Below, piece by piece: positions 8,307 through 17,022 of a stretch of DNA of 64,000 bases; the first letter of the stretch is position 1; each line of letters begins with the position of its first letter. Both the position numbers and the translations under genes were made by a program. The stretch lies in contig NZ_CAAJGL010000079.1 of NCBI RefSeq assembly GCF_900996225.1, forward strand, positions 558,001 through 622,000. Direction: 5' to 3'. Under the pieces are notes generated by a model, which saw only the letters and a program-made list of their open reading frames with translations, ran no database searches and had not been told where the DNA came from. The DNA is from Paraburkholderia sp. BCC1884. GTDB lineage: Bacteria; Pseudomonadota; Gammaproteobacteria; Burkholderiales; Burkholderiaceae.

Positions 8307-9488
8307 ATGACTGATGTTGTGATCGTATCGGCGGCCCGTACGGCAGTCGGCAAATTCGGTGGATCGCTCTCGAAGGTCGCTGCGCCCGAACTCGGCGCCA
8401 CGGTGATCCGTGCCGTGCTCGAACGGGCCGGCATGAAACCCGAACAGGTGAGCGAAGTGATCCTGGGTCAGGTGCTGACCGCAGGCTCCGGTCAGAATCC
8501 GGCGCGTCAGTCGCTGATCAAGGCGGGCTTGCCCAACGCCGTGCCCGGTATGACGATCAACGTGGTGTGCGGTTCGGGCCTGAAGGCCGTGATGCTGGCC
8601 GCCAACGCGATCATCGCGGGTGACGCGGATATCGTGATCGCCGGCGGTCAGGAAAACATGAGCGCGGCGCCGCACGTGCTGCCGGGCTCGCGCGACGGTT
8701 TCCGCATGGGCGACGCGAAGCTGATCGACTCGATGATCGTCGACGGCCTGTGGGACGTCTACAACCAGTACCACATGGGCGTGACGGCGGAAAACGTCGC
8801 CAGGGAATACGGCATCACGCGCGAGCAGCAGGACGCGTTCGCGGCCTTGTCGCAGAACAAGGCCGAAGCCGCGCAGAAGTCGGGCCGTTTCGACGACGAA
8901 ATCGTGCCGGTCGAGATTCCGCAACGCAAGGGCGAACCGCTGCGTTTCGCCACCGACGAGTTCGTGCGTCATGGCGTGACGGCTGAGGCGCTGGCAGGCC
9001 TGAAGCCGGCCTTCTCGAAGGAAGGCTCGGTGACGGCCGCCAACGCGTCGGGTCTGAACGACGGCGCGGCCGCGGTGCTGGTGATGTCGGCGAAGAAGGC
9101 CGAAGCGCTCGGCCTCAAGCCGCTCGCGCGCATCAAGGCTTACGCCACGTCGGGTCTCGATCCGAAGGTGATGGGCATGGGCCCCGTGCCCGCTTCGCGC
9201 CGCTGTCTCGAACGCGCGGGCTGGACACCGGCCGACCTCGACCTGATGGAAATCAACGAAGCGTTCGCGGCGCAAGCCTGCGCCGTCAATCAGCAGATGG
9301 GCTGGGACACTTCGAAGATCAACGTGAACGGCGGCGCGATCGCGATCGGCCATCCGATCGGCGCGTCCGGTTGCCGGATTCTCGTCACGCTGCTGCACGA
9401 AATGCAGAAGCGCGATGCGAAGAAGGGTTTGGCGTCGCTGTGTATCGGCGGCGGCATGGGTGTGGCGCTCGCGCTCGAGCGCGATTGA
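8307..9488 (+). CDS. phaA: Acetyl-CoA acetyltransferase (beta-ketothiolase) PhaA
   Basis: A 393-residue biosynthetic thiolase that condenses two acetyl-CoA to acetoacetyl-CoA, the first step of PHB synthesis. Active-site Cys88 lies in VVCGSGLKA; the C-terminal half has NEAFAAQACAV, GHPIGASG (catalytic His) and CIGGGMG (second Cys). An ATG at 8301 is only 2 bases from GGAGG, whereas the ATG at 8307 has ideal spacing of 8 and gives the usual length, so 8307 is preferred. It follows phaC by 82 bases and precedes phaB; an inverted repeat lies in the gap to phaB. Confidence 0.95.
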   Translation: MTDVVIVSAARTAVGKFGGSLSKVAAPELGATVIRAVLERAGMKPEQVSEVILGQVLTAGSGQNPARQSLIKAGLPNAVPGMTINVVCGSGLKAVMLAANAIIAGDADIVIAGGQENMSAAPHVLPGSRDGFRMGDAKLIDSMIVDGLWDVYNQYHMGVTAENVAREYGITREQQDAFAALSQNKAEAAQKSGRFDDEIVPVEIPQRKGEPLRFATDEFVRHGVTAEALAGLKPAFSKEGSVTAANASGLNDGAAAVLVMSAKKAEALGLKPLARIKAYATSGLDPKVMGMGPVPASRRCLERAGWTPADLDLMEINEAFAAQACAVNQQMGWDTSKINVNGGAIAIGHPIGASGCRILVTLLHEMQKRDAKKGLASLCIGGGMGVALALERD

Positions 9489-9512
9489 AGGTGAGCGAAC
9501 ACGCTTGACCAT

Positions 9513-9535
9513 CGCCAGGCGTGCGGCGCCTGGCG
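9513..9535 (+). other. Strong hairpin between phaA and phaB
   Basis: A perfect 9-bp stem (CGCCAGGCG / CGCCTGGCG) with a TGCGG loop, 25 bases after the phaA stop. No T-run follows, so it may stabilise or process the mRNA rather than terminate it. Confidence 0.6.
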
Positions 9536-9699
9536 TGGTGATGTGGTGATAGCAGAGTTGCCGCGCGGGGCGCTGATGCAGGCGCCGCGCGCTTAGCAGT
9601 GGCCTCGTCGGCCGGTCGCCCGGCGGCAGCGGAGATGAAGTATCAGGCGAGGAAAGGGGCGCCGCTCGGCGCCTCGAAAACGATAACGGAGTGTGGTTT

Positions 9700-10440
9700 A
9701 TGACACAGCGAATTGCGTACGTAACGGGCGGGATGGGCGGCATCGGCACGAGCATTTGCCAACGGCTGCACAAAGAGAACTACCGGGTGGTCGCGGGTTG
9801 CGGCCCGAACTCGCCGCGTCGCGTGAAATGGCTCGAAGAGCAGAAGGCGCTCGGCTACGATTTCGTCGCTTCCGAAGGCAACGTCGGCGATTGGGAATCG
9901 ACCAAGGCCGCGTTCGACAAGGTCAAGGCTGAAGTCGGCGAAGTCGACATTCTGGTCAACAACGCCGGCATCACGCGCGACGTCGTGTTCCGCAAGATGA
10001 CGCATGAAGACTGGACGGCGGTGATCGACACCAACCTGACCAGCCTCTTCAACGTCACCAAGCAGGTGATCGACGGCATGGTGGAGCGTGGCTTTGGCCG
10101 CATCATCAACATCTCGTCGGTGAACGGCCAGAAGGGCCAGTTCGGCCAGACCAATTACTCCACCGCGAAGGCCGGGATTCACGGCTTCACGATGGCGCTG
10201 GCGCAGGAAGTGGCGACCAAGGGCGTGACGGTCAACACCGTGTCGCCGGGCTACATCGGCACGGACATGGTCAAGTCGATCCGCCCCGACGTGCTGGAAA
10301 AAATCGTCGCGACGATTCCAGTGCGTCGTCTCGGTCAGCCGCAGGAAATCGGCTCGATCGTGGCGTGGCTCGCCTCGGACGAATCGGGTTTCTCCACGGG
10401 CGCCGACTTTTCGCTCAACGGTGGTTTGCATATGGGCTGA
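9700..10440 (+). CDS. phaB: Acetoacetyl-CoA reductase PhaB
   Basis: A 246-residue short-chain dehydrogenase that reduces acetoacetyl-CoA to (R)-3-hydroxybutyryl-CoA with NADPH. The cofactor loop TGGMGGIGTS is at residues 8-17, followed by NNAGITRD. The catalytic Ser lies in INISSVNG, with Tyr153 and Lys157 in NYSTAKAG. Length equals the known PhaB family. The ATG at 9700 is chosen; an in-frame GTG at 9691 would add three residues with no family support. The 211-base gap from phaA leaves room for an internal promoter. Confidence 0.95.
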   Translation: MTQRIAYVTGGMGGIGTSICQRLHKENYRVVAGCGPNSPRRVKWLEEQKALGYDFVASEGNVGDWESTKAAFDKVKAEVGEVDILVNNAGITRDVVFRKMTHEDWTAVIDTNLTSLFNVTKQVIDGMVERGFGRIINISSVNGQKGQFGQTNYSTAKAGIHGFTMALAQEVATKGVTVNTVSPGYIGTDMVKSIRPDVLEKIVATIPVRRLGQPQEIGSIVAWLASDESGFSTGADFSLNGGLHMG

Positions 10441-10573
10441 GTCTGCGGCGCGCCGCTCACAAGGCGGCGCACTTCGGCTCAGATGGTTCGGCGGCGTCTC
10501 GACTGTGCAATGGCCCGATTGTGCAGCCGGTGTGACGCCGTTTCCGCGCTCAACTCGCGCTCAAAGGCGTTAC

Positions 10574-11185
10574 ATGACCACTACTACAAAGAAAACAGCC
10601 GAACGACTGATCAAGAAATATCCGAATCGTCGGCTCTACGATACCGAGACAAGCACGTACATCACGCTGACGGATGTCAAACAGCTCGTGCTGGATCAGG
10701 AGGATTTCAAGGTCATCGATGCCAAGAGCAACGAGGACCTGACGCGCGCCATCCTGTTGCAGATCATTCTCGATGAGGAGAGCGGCGGCTTGCCGATGTT
10801 CTCGTCGTCGATGCTGTCGCAGATCATCCGTTTCTACGGTCATGCGATGCAGGGCATGATGGGCACGTATCTGGAAAAGAACATTCAGGCCTTCATCGAC
10901 ATTCAGGCGAAACTCGCCGACCAGTCGAAGAATCTGTACGAAGGCAAGGCCATGAACCCCGAGGTCTGGTCGCAGTTCATGAACATGCAGGCGCCGATGA
11001 TGCAGGGCATGATGACCAGCTACATCGAGCAGTCGAAGAATATGTTCGTGCAGATGCAGGAGCAGATGCAGACCCAGGCCAAATCGATGTTCGCGACTTT
11101 CCCGTTCACGCCGGGTGGCCCGGTGAATGCCGGCACCGCGCCGGCCGCCGCGCCGCAGACCAATCCGGAGCCGGAGAAGAAGTAA
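10574..11185 (+). CDS. phaR: PHA synthesis repressor PhaR
   Basis: A 203-residue protein. The N-terminal domain (about 10-75, RLIKKYPNRRLYDTETSTY) is the PHB/PHA accumulation regulator DNA-binding domain. Next come two repeats rich in Met and Gln (MQGMMGTYLEKN and MQGMMTSYIEQS) typical of the PHB-accumulation domain that binds polymer. The C-terminus is Ala/Pro-rich. PhaR represses phasin genes and its own gene, and is released when it binds nascent PHA granules (known for Ralstonia). The start at 10574 is set by the domain; the upstream frame is not conserved-looking. Its place right after phaB fits the usual Burkholderiaceae order. Confidence 0.95.
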   Translation: MTTTTKKTAERLIKKYPNRRLYDTETSTYITLTDVKQLVLDQEDFKVIDAKSNEDLTRAILLQIILDEESGGLPMFSSSMLSQIIRFYGHAMQGMMGTYLEKNIQAFIDIQAKLADQSKNLYEGKAMNPEVWSQFMNMQAPMMQGMMTSYIEQSKNMFVQMQEQMQTQAKSMFATFPFTPGGPVNAGTAPAAAPQTNPEPEKK

Positions 11186-11279
11186 GGGCTGAAGCGCGTG
11201 ATCGCGGGCGGCGTTTCCCGGTTTGCGGGGCGGCGCCCGCTCCTCGCGCGGCCCGGCCGGTCGACTTGCGTCGCCACGG

Positions 11280-11285
11280 TACAAT
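11280..11285 (+). promoter_or_regulatory. Possible -10 hexamer before dus
   Basis: TACAAT with no clear -35 at normal spacing, 143 bases before the dus start. The 242-base gap after phaR has no other feature than GC-rich dyads. Confidence 0.3.
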
Positions 11286-11428
11286 CGCGGGCTGCGGGTG
11301 TGGGGCATTTTCCTCGAAGAGGGCGCTCTGGCCGCCAACTCGATCCCCATTCTCACGGTCCGTCCCATGTTTCACCTTTTCCCCCTTGATCCTCACGCGC
11401 GACGCTTCCCGTCGGCGTGGGCTGCCGC

Positions 11429-12451
11429 ATGAGCCGCCTGTTCCTCGCGCCGATGGAAGGGGTCGCGGACTACATGTTGCGCGACGTGCTGACGAGCGCG
11501 GGCGGCTTCGACGGATGCGTGTCCGAGTTCATCCGCGTGACGGGTTCCGTGCTGCCGAGCCGCGTGTACGAGCGCGAGGCGCCCGAAGTGCTGCACGGCG
11601 GTCGCACCCTGAGCGGCACGCCGATGGTGATCCAGCTGCTCGGCAGCGACGCCGACTGGATGGCGCGCAATGCGGCCCACGCGGCCACGCTTTCGCCGCA
11701 CGGCATCGATCTGAATTTCGGTTGTCCTGCCAAGATCGTCAACCAGCACGGCGGCGGCGCGATGCTGCTGGCCGACCCTCGTCAGTTGAACCGGATTGTG
11801 TGCGCCGTGCGCGCCGCGGTGCCGGCCCATATCGCGGTGACGGCGAAGATGCGCCTTGGCGTGTCCGATACCTCGCAGGCGATCGATTGTGCCGTGGCGC
11901 TGGCCGAAGGCGGTGCCGCGTCGCTCGTCGTGCATGCCAGAACACGCGAAGACGGCTACCGGCCGCCCGCGCATTGGGAGTGGATCGCCCGCATCGACGC
12001 GGCGGTCGACGTTCCCGTGATCGCGAACGGCGAAGTCTGGAGCGTGGCCGACTGGGAGCGCTGCCGGGCAGTTAGCGGCTGCGCGGACGTGATGATCGGG
12101 CGAGGCGCCGTTTCCGACCCCTTTCTGTCGCTGCGCATACGTGGCCTGATGGATCGAACGCCGTCCGCCGGGGAGTGGCCTTTCGTTTTGCGCGACATGG
12201 CCGGTTATCTGACCAAAATGCAAAACCGCGTCGCGTCGCGCCACGAGCATGGCCGCGTCAAGATGTGGCTCAGCTATCTGAAGCGCACCTGGGCACAAGC
12301 GGCCGACCTGCACGCGGCGATCCGGCGTTTGCACGATTCACGCGAGATTATCGAGGTGATCGAGCGCGCAATCGGGGTCTGCGGCGCGATGCCGGAGGCC
12401 GATCCGGCGAGCGTCGATCAGCCCGAAACGGCGCAAGCCGCAGCCAGTTGA
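11429..12451 (+). CDS. dusC: tRNA-dihydrouridine synthase, DusC-like
   Basis: A 340-residue FMN-dependent TIM-barrel enzyme that reduces uridine to dihydrouridine in the tRNA D-loop. It begins LFLAPMEGVADYMLRDVL (FMN-binding strand 1). The catalytic Cys99 is in NFGCPAKIVNQHGGGAMLL, followed by TAKMRLG and HARTREDGY; a C-terminal helical domain carries tRNA. The residues around the catalytic Cys and the SEFIRVT motif resemble DusC (U16) rather than DusA or DusB, but subfamily assignment by eye is not firm. The ATG at 11429 is preferred to an in-frame GTG at 11417. Confidence 0.85.
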   Translation: MSRLFLAPMEGVADYMLRDVLTSAGGFDGCVSEFIRVTGSVLPSRVYEREAPEVLHGGRTLSGTPMVIQLLGSDADWMARNAAHAATLSPHGIDLNFGCPAKIVNQHGGGAMLLADPRQLNRIVCAVRAAVPAHIAVTAKMRLGVSDTSQAIDCAVALAEGGAASLVVHARTREDGYRPPAHWEWIARIDAAVDVPVIANGEVWSVADWERCRAVSGCADVMIGRGAVSDPFLSLRIRGLMDRTPSAGEWPFVLRDMAGYLTKMQNRVASRHEHGRVKMWLSYLKRTWAQAADLHAAIRRLHDSREIIEVIERAIGVCGAMPEADPASVDQPETAQAAAS

Positions 12452-12496
12452 GGGCGGAAATTCAAAGACTTACGAGCGGCGGCGGTGCCAAACCGC

Positions 12497-12502
12497 TACA
12501 AT
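12497..12502 (+). promoter_or_regulatory. Possible -10 hexamer before rimO
   Basis: TACAAT, 31 bases before the rimO ATG, without a recognisable -35. Confidence 0.35.
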
Positions 12503-12533
12503 TCAAGGTTTAACGTCTTCCACGCGGTCCCCC

Positions 12534-13916
12534 ATGTCCACCCCCACGATTGCCCCGACTGCTGCGCCGAAAGTCGGCTTTGTCTCCCTCGGCTGCCCGA
12601 AAGCGCTGGTCGATTCCGAACAGATCATCACCCAGTTGCGTGCCGAAGGTTATGAAATCTCCGGCACGTACGACGGCGCGGATCTCGTGGTCGTCAACAC
12701 CTGCGGTTTCATCGACGAAGCGGTGCAGGAAAGTCTCGACGCGATCGGCGAAGCGCTCAACGAAAACGGCAAGGTGATCGTCACCGGCTGTCTCGGCGCG
12801 AAGAAGAGTGCGAGCGGCACGGGCCTGATCGAAGAAGTGCACCCCAAGGTGCTGGCCGTGACTGGCCCGCATGCGCTGGGCGAGGTGATGCAGCATGTGC
12901 ATGCCCATCTGCCGAAGCCGCACGACCCGTTCGTCGATCTCGTGCCGGCTGCCGGCGTCAAGCTCACGCCGCGCCACTACGCGTATCTGAAGATTTCCGA
13001 AGGCTGCAATCACCGCTGCACGTTCTGCATCATCCCGTCGATGCGCGGCGACCTCGTGTCGCGTCCCGTCGCCGAGGTGATGCTCGAAGCGGAGAACCTC
13101 TTCAAGTCGGGCGTGAAGGAACTGCTGGTGATTTCGCAGGACACGAGCGCGTATGGCGTCGACGTCAAATACCGCACGGGCTTCTGGAACGGCAAGCCGA
13201 TCAAGACGCGCATGACCGATCTGGTCGGCGCGCTCGGCGAACTGGCTGCGCAATACGGCGCATGGGTGCGCCTGCACTACGTCTACCCGTATCCGAGCGT
13301 CGACGACGTGATTCCGATGATGGCCGAAGGTCCGTACAAGGGCCACGTGCTGCCGTATCTCGACGTGCCGTTCCAGCACGCGCACCCCGAAGTGCTCAAG
13401 CGCATGAAGCGTCCGGCCAATGCCGAAAAGGTGATGGAGCGGGTGAAGAAATGGCGCGAAATGTGCCCGGATCTGACGATCCGCAGCACGTTCATCGCCG
13501 GATTCCCGGGTGAGACCGAAGAGCAGTTCCAGACCCTGCTCGATTTCATCCGCGAGGCGGAACTGGATCGGGTCGGCTGCTTCGCCTATTCGCCAGTCGA
13601 AGGCGCAACGGCCAACGAACTCGACGGCGCGTTGCCCGACGAAGTGCGTGAAGAACGTCGCGCGCGTTTCATGGAAGTGGCCGAAGAAGTATCGGCCAAA
13701 CGCATCGCGAAGAAGGTCGGCAAGACGCTGAAGGTGCTGGTCGACGAGATCAATGCCGACGGCGGCATCGGCCGCACGGCGGCTGATGCGCCGGAGATCG
13801 ACGGCGTCGTGTATATCGCGCCGGCTACCAAGGCGTCCAAACGCTACAAGGTCGGCGATTTCGTTTCGGTGAAGATCACCGGCGCTGACGGTCACGACCT
13901 GTGGGGCGAGGTCTGA
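12534..13916 (+). CDS. rimO: Ribosomal protein S12 methylthiotransferase RimO
   Basis: A 460-residue radical-SAM enzyme that adds a methylthio group to the conserved Asp of ribosomal protein S12. The N-terminal methylthiotransferase domain has three cluster cysteines (SLGCPKALVDSE, VVNTCGFID, VTGCLGA). The radical-SAM motif CNHRCTFC gives Cys158, Cys162 and Cys165 for the second [4Fe-4S] cluster. The C-terminal end is a TRAM domain (about 385-460). SMRGDLVSRP distinguishes it from MiaB-like proteins. Its stop is 3 bases before the sugar kinase ATG, so they share a transcript. Confidence 0.95.
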   Translation: MSTPTIAPTAAPKVGFVSLGCPKALVDSEQIITQLRAEGYEISGTYDGADLVVVNTCGFIDEAVQESLDAIGEALNENGKVIVTGCLGAKKSASGTGLIEEVHPKVLAVTGPHALGEVMQHVHAHLPKPHDPFVDLVPAAGVKLTPRHYAYLKISEGCNHRCTFCIIPSMRGDLVSRPVAEVMLEAENLFKSGVKELLVISQDTSAYGVDVKYRTGFWNGKPIKTRMTDLVGALGELAAQYGAWVRLHYVYPYPSVDDVIPMMAEGPYKGHVLPYLDVPFQHAHPEVLKRMKRPANAEKVMERVKKWREMCPDLTIRSTFIAGFPGETEEQFQTLLDFIREAELDRVGCFAYSPVEGATANELDGALPDEVREERRARFMEVAEEVSAKRIAKKVGKTLKVLVDEINADGGIGRTAADAPEIDGVVYIAPATKASKRYKVGDFVSVKITGADGHDLWGEV

Positions 13917-13919
13917 ACG

Positions 13920-14870
13920 ATGACGTCGAGCACGGCCGCCGTCCAGCCAACCCAAACGTCTGACATCCTCGCTCTCGGCGAGGCGATGATCGAATTCAAC
14001 CAGTCGGCGAAGGACCAGCCGAACTATCTGCAAGGCTTCGGCGGCGACACGTCGAACTTCTGTATCGCGGCGGCGCGGCAGGGCGCGAAGACCGGTTTCG
14101 TGTCGGCGGTCGGGGCGGATCATTTTGGCCGTTTGCTGGTCGATTTGTGGGAGCGCGAGCAGGTGGATACGTCGCTCGTCAAGGTCGATGCGCAGGCGTC
14201 CACCGGGGTCTACTTCGTCTCGCACGGTCCCGAGGGTCACGCGTTCGACTATCTGCGCGCGGGGTCGGCGGCAAGCCGCTACGCGCCGCACGAATTGCCG
14301 CTCGAAGCGATCGCCGCAGCGAAAGTCATTCACCTGTCCGGCATCAGCCTGGCAATCAGCCTGAGTGCTTGTGACGCCGCGCTCGCCGCGATCGCGCATG
14401 CTCGCGGCAACGGCGTGCAGGTGAGCTTCGACACCAATCTGCGTCTGAAGCTATGGCCGCTTGCGCGGGCGCGCGCGGTGATGCTCGAAGCGATTCGCCT
14501 GACCGACATCTGCCTGCCGAGCTGGGACGACGTGACCGAACTCACCGGTTTGACCGGCCGCGACGAGATCGTCGATTTTCTGCTCTCGCACGGCCCGCGT
14601 GTGGTGGCGCTCAAGCTCGGCAAGGAAGGCTCGTACATCGCCACGCCGAACGAGCGGCGCGTCGTGCCGGGTCACGCGGTCAATGCCGTCGATGCAACCG
14701 GTGCGGGCGACTGTTTCGGCGGCGCGTTCATCGCGCGCATCGTCGCGGGTGACGATCCTTTTGCCGCCGCGCGTTATGCGAACGTCGCCGCTGCGCTGTC
14801 CACGCAAGGCTATGGCGCGGTCGCGCCGATTCCCTCGCGTGCGACGGTCGAACGACTTCTGGCAGGCTGA
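13920..14870 (+). CDS. PfkB-family sugar kinase, probable 2-dehydro-3-deoxygluconokinase
   Basis: A 316-residue ribokinase-fold kinase. The N-terminus has ILALGEAMIEFNQ, followed by the GGDTSNFCIAAARQGAKTGF substrate region. The C-terminal PfkB signature DATGAGDCFGGAF contains the catalytic Asp and anion hole. GEAMIEF and the gap structure resemble KdgK (KDG kinase of the Entner-Doudoroff branch) more than fructokinase, but specificity cannot be proven from sequence. It sits 3 bases after rimO and 67 bases before bktB; the neighbours give no pathway clue. Confidence 0.78.
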   Translation: MTSSTAAVQPTQTSDILALGEAMIEFNQSAKDQPNYLQGFGGDTSNFCIAAARQGAKTGFVSAVGADHFGRLLVDLWEREQVDTSLVKVDAQASTGVYFVSHGPEGHAFDYLRAGSAASRYAPHELPLEAIAAAKVIHLSGISLAISLSACDAALAAIAHARGNGVQVSFDTNLRLKLWPLARARAVMLEAIRLTDICLPSWDDVTELTGLTGRDEIVDFLLSHGPRVVALKLGKEGSYIATPNERRVVPGHAVNAVDATGAGDCFGGAFIARIVAGDDPFAAARYANVAAALSTQGYGAVAPIPSRATVERLLAG

Positions 14871-14937
14871 AACACACGCGCCGCGACGCGCAGCCCGTCG
14901 CGGCACATCATCTTGAGAGACTGGAGAGGAGCGAGCG

Positions 14938-16122
14938 ATGCAACGGGAAGTAGTCGTGGTGAGCGGTGTGCGTACGGCCATCGGTGGTTTCGGCGGCAGT
15001 CTGAAAGATTTCCCGCCGACCGATCTCGGCGCGCGTGTAGTGCGTGAAGCACTGGAGCGCGCCAAGGTATCGGGCGACGAAGTCGGGCACGTGGTATTCG
15101 GCAACGTCGTGCATACCGAGCCGAAGGACATGTATCTGGCGCGCGTGGCCGCGATCAACGGCGGCGTCGCGCAACACACCCCGGCGCTGACCGTGAACCG
15201 CCTGTGCGGGTCCGGCTTGCAGGCGATCGTGTCGGCTGCGCAAGGCATCTTGCTAGGCGACGCCGACATCGCGATCGGCGGCGGCGCGGAGAACATGAGC
15301 CGCGCCCCTTACTCGATGCCCGCCGCGCGCTTCGGTCAGCGCATGGGCGATGCCCGTCTCGTCGACATGATGGTCGGCGCACTGAACGACCCGTTCCAGT
15401 CGATCCATATGGGCGTGACCGCCGAGAACGTCGCGCGCAAGTACGAAATTTCGCGCGAGGCGCAGGACGCGCTCGCGCTCGAATCGCATCGCCGCGCGGC
15501 CAACGCGATCACGAACGGTTACTTCAAGGACCAGATCCTGCCGATCACGATTCCGTCGAAAAAGGGCGACGTCGTGTTCGATACGGACGAACACACGCGC
15601 ATGAATGCATCGCCGGAAGACTTTTCGAAGCTGAAGCCCGTGTTTGCGAAAGAAAACGGCACGGTGACGGCCGGCAATGCGTCGGGCATCAACGACGCCG
15701 CGGCCGCTGTCGTGCTGATGGAGCGCAGCGTCGCCGAACAGCGCGGCATCAAGCCGCTGGCGCGGCTGGTGTCGTACGCGCATGCGGGTGTCGATCCGGC
15801 TTACATGGGCATCGGTCCCGTGCCGGCTACGCGCCGGGCGCTGGAGCGGGCCGGTCTGACGGTCGCCGACCTCGACGTGATCGAGGCCAACGAAGCATTC
15901 GCCGCCCAGGCTTGCGCGGTCAGCAAGGAACTTGGCTTCGATCCGGCCAAGGTCAATCCGAACGGCTCGGGCATTTCGCTCGGCCATCCGATCGGCGCGA
16001 CCGGCGCGGTCATCACCGTGAAGGCATTGTATGAATTACAGCGGATCGGCGGCCGCTATGCGCTGGTGACGATGTGTATCGGCGGCGGGCAAGGTATTGC
16101 CGCGATCTTCGAGCGAATCTGA
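14938..16122 (+). CDS. bktB: Beta-ketothiolase BktB
   Basis: A 394-residue thiolase, paralogous to phaA 5 kb upstream. The active Cys is in NRLCGSGLQAI, with NEAFAAQACAV, GHPIGATGA and CIGGGQG downstream. Overall sequence (REVVVVSGVRTAIG start, HTEPKDMYLARVAAINGG, RYALVTMCIGGGQGIA end) closely matches Ralstonia BktB. That enzyme condenses acetyl-CoA with propionyl-CoA as well as acetyl-CoA, feeding 3-hydroxyvalerate into PHA. The ATG has a strong GGAGAGGAG ribosome site 8 bases before it. Function in copolymer formation here is inferred from the family. Confidence 0.9.
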   Translation: MQREVVVVSGVRTAIGGFGGSLKDFPPTDLGARVVREALERAKVSGDEVGHVVFGNVVHTEPKDMYLARVAAINGGVAQHTPALTVNRLCGSGLQAIVSAAQGILLGDADIAIGGGAENMSRAPYSMPAARFGQRMGDARLVDMMVGALNDPFQSIHMGVTAENVARKYEISREAQDALALESHRRAANAITNGYFKDQILPITIPSKKGDVVFDTDEHTRMNASPEDFSKLKPVFAKENGTVTAGNASGINDAAAAVVLMERSVAEQRGIKPLARLVSYAHAGVDPAYMGIGPVPATRRALERAGLTVADLDVIEANEAFAAQACAVSKELGFDPAKVNPNGSGISLGHPIGATGAVITVKALYELQRIGGRYALVTMCIGGGQGIAAIFERI

Positions 16123-16227
16123 AGCCTGTCGCGGCATGGTCCGGCAGGTCGGCGCGAATTCAAAGGCCGGCGGTCGGACACGCCACAGGCGGCTATTGAG
16201 CGGTAACGGGCAATGGGGAAGCAAGGG

Positions 16228-16881
16228 ATGCGGGAATCGAAAGCGAAGAAGGGTGCCCTGCAGCGGCGCGTCTGGGCAGTGGTGAGCGCCGCCGCCTTGC
16301 TGGGTGTCGGCGCGGGCGCGGTATGGCCGATTCAGGCATGGGCCGAAAGCGATGCGGTCAAGGAATTGGCGGCGCCGCCGCCGATTCAGCTGCCGCTCCG
16401 GCCGAGCGCCGAATTCGCGAAGTTCCCGCGCTACGCCGGCATGCTGGGCGAGCGTCAGATCGTGCTGCGGCTCGGCGCGAAAACCGACGATCCGTCGGGC
16501 GTGCACGGCGAGTATCAGTACACGGACACGGGCGAAGTGATCCTGATCGCCGGCGACCGCGATGGCGATACGCTCGAAGTCGAGGAATCGAACGACGGCA
16601 CGCATATCACCGGCAACTGGGTCGGCAAGTTCGCGGCCGACGGTTCGGTGGCCGGCGACCGCATGAACGTCGACGATTCGGACCCGCAGGCCTTCGATCT
16701 GAAGCCGCTTGCCGCTGGACAGGCCGTGCCGGCTCCCACTGCACCGGCTGCGGCCGACAAGGCCTTACCGGATTCTCAAGGGGCGACAGGCGCTGCCGCC
16801 GGCGCGGTGAAGCCGCCGCCTTCGGCTCCGGCCAACGCCCATGCGGTGGGTGGCGTCAACAACCTGCAAACTGGCGAATAA
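16228..16881 (+). CDS. Exported protein of unknown function
   Basis: Not recognised. A 217-residue protein with a clear signal peptide: a basic start, a hydrophobic core VWAVVSAAALLGVGAGAV and probable cleavage after AWA near residue 39. The middle (about residues 60-150) has an RQIVLRLGAKTDD strand-like section and ends in a disordered Pro/Ala-rich tail (PAPTAPAAADK). The ATG at 16228 has GGGGAA seven bases upstream; an ATG at 16213 in the same frame has a weaker site. It stands alone between bktB and metC. It is likely periplasmic or attached to the envelope; no catalytic motif is visible. Confidence 0.75.
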   Translation: MRESKAKKGALQRRVWAVVSAAALLGVGAGAVWPIQAWAESDAVKELAAPPPIQLPLRPSAEFAKFPRYAGMLGERQIVLRLGAKTDDPSGVHGEYQYTDTGEVILIAGDRDGDTLEVEESNDGTHITGNWVGKFAADGSVAGDRMNVDDSDPQAFDLKPLAAGQAVPAPTAPAAADKALPDSQGATGAAAGAVKPPPSAPANAHAVGGVNNLQTGE

Positions 16882-17022
16882 ACAGGCTGGCCGTCGCGTG
16901 GCATCGCGCCGCGCGCCCGTTTTCTGTCAGGCAAAAACCTCTCGAGTCGCCTACTCTTGCGTGAGAGACGCATGCATCCATCAGGTGCTTCCCTCATTTC
17001 CCGCTTTTCATCGAACTCCACC

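Noticed and set aside
11198..11389. A 63-residue frame between phaR and dus
   Set aside because: No ribosome site of note and Arg/Gly/Pro composition of random GC-rich DNA.
12510..14399. A 629-residue frame opposite rimO and the sugar kinase
   Set aside because: Spans two real genes on the other strand; no domain.
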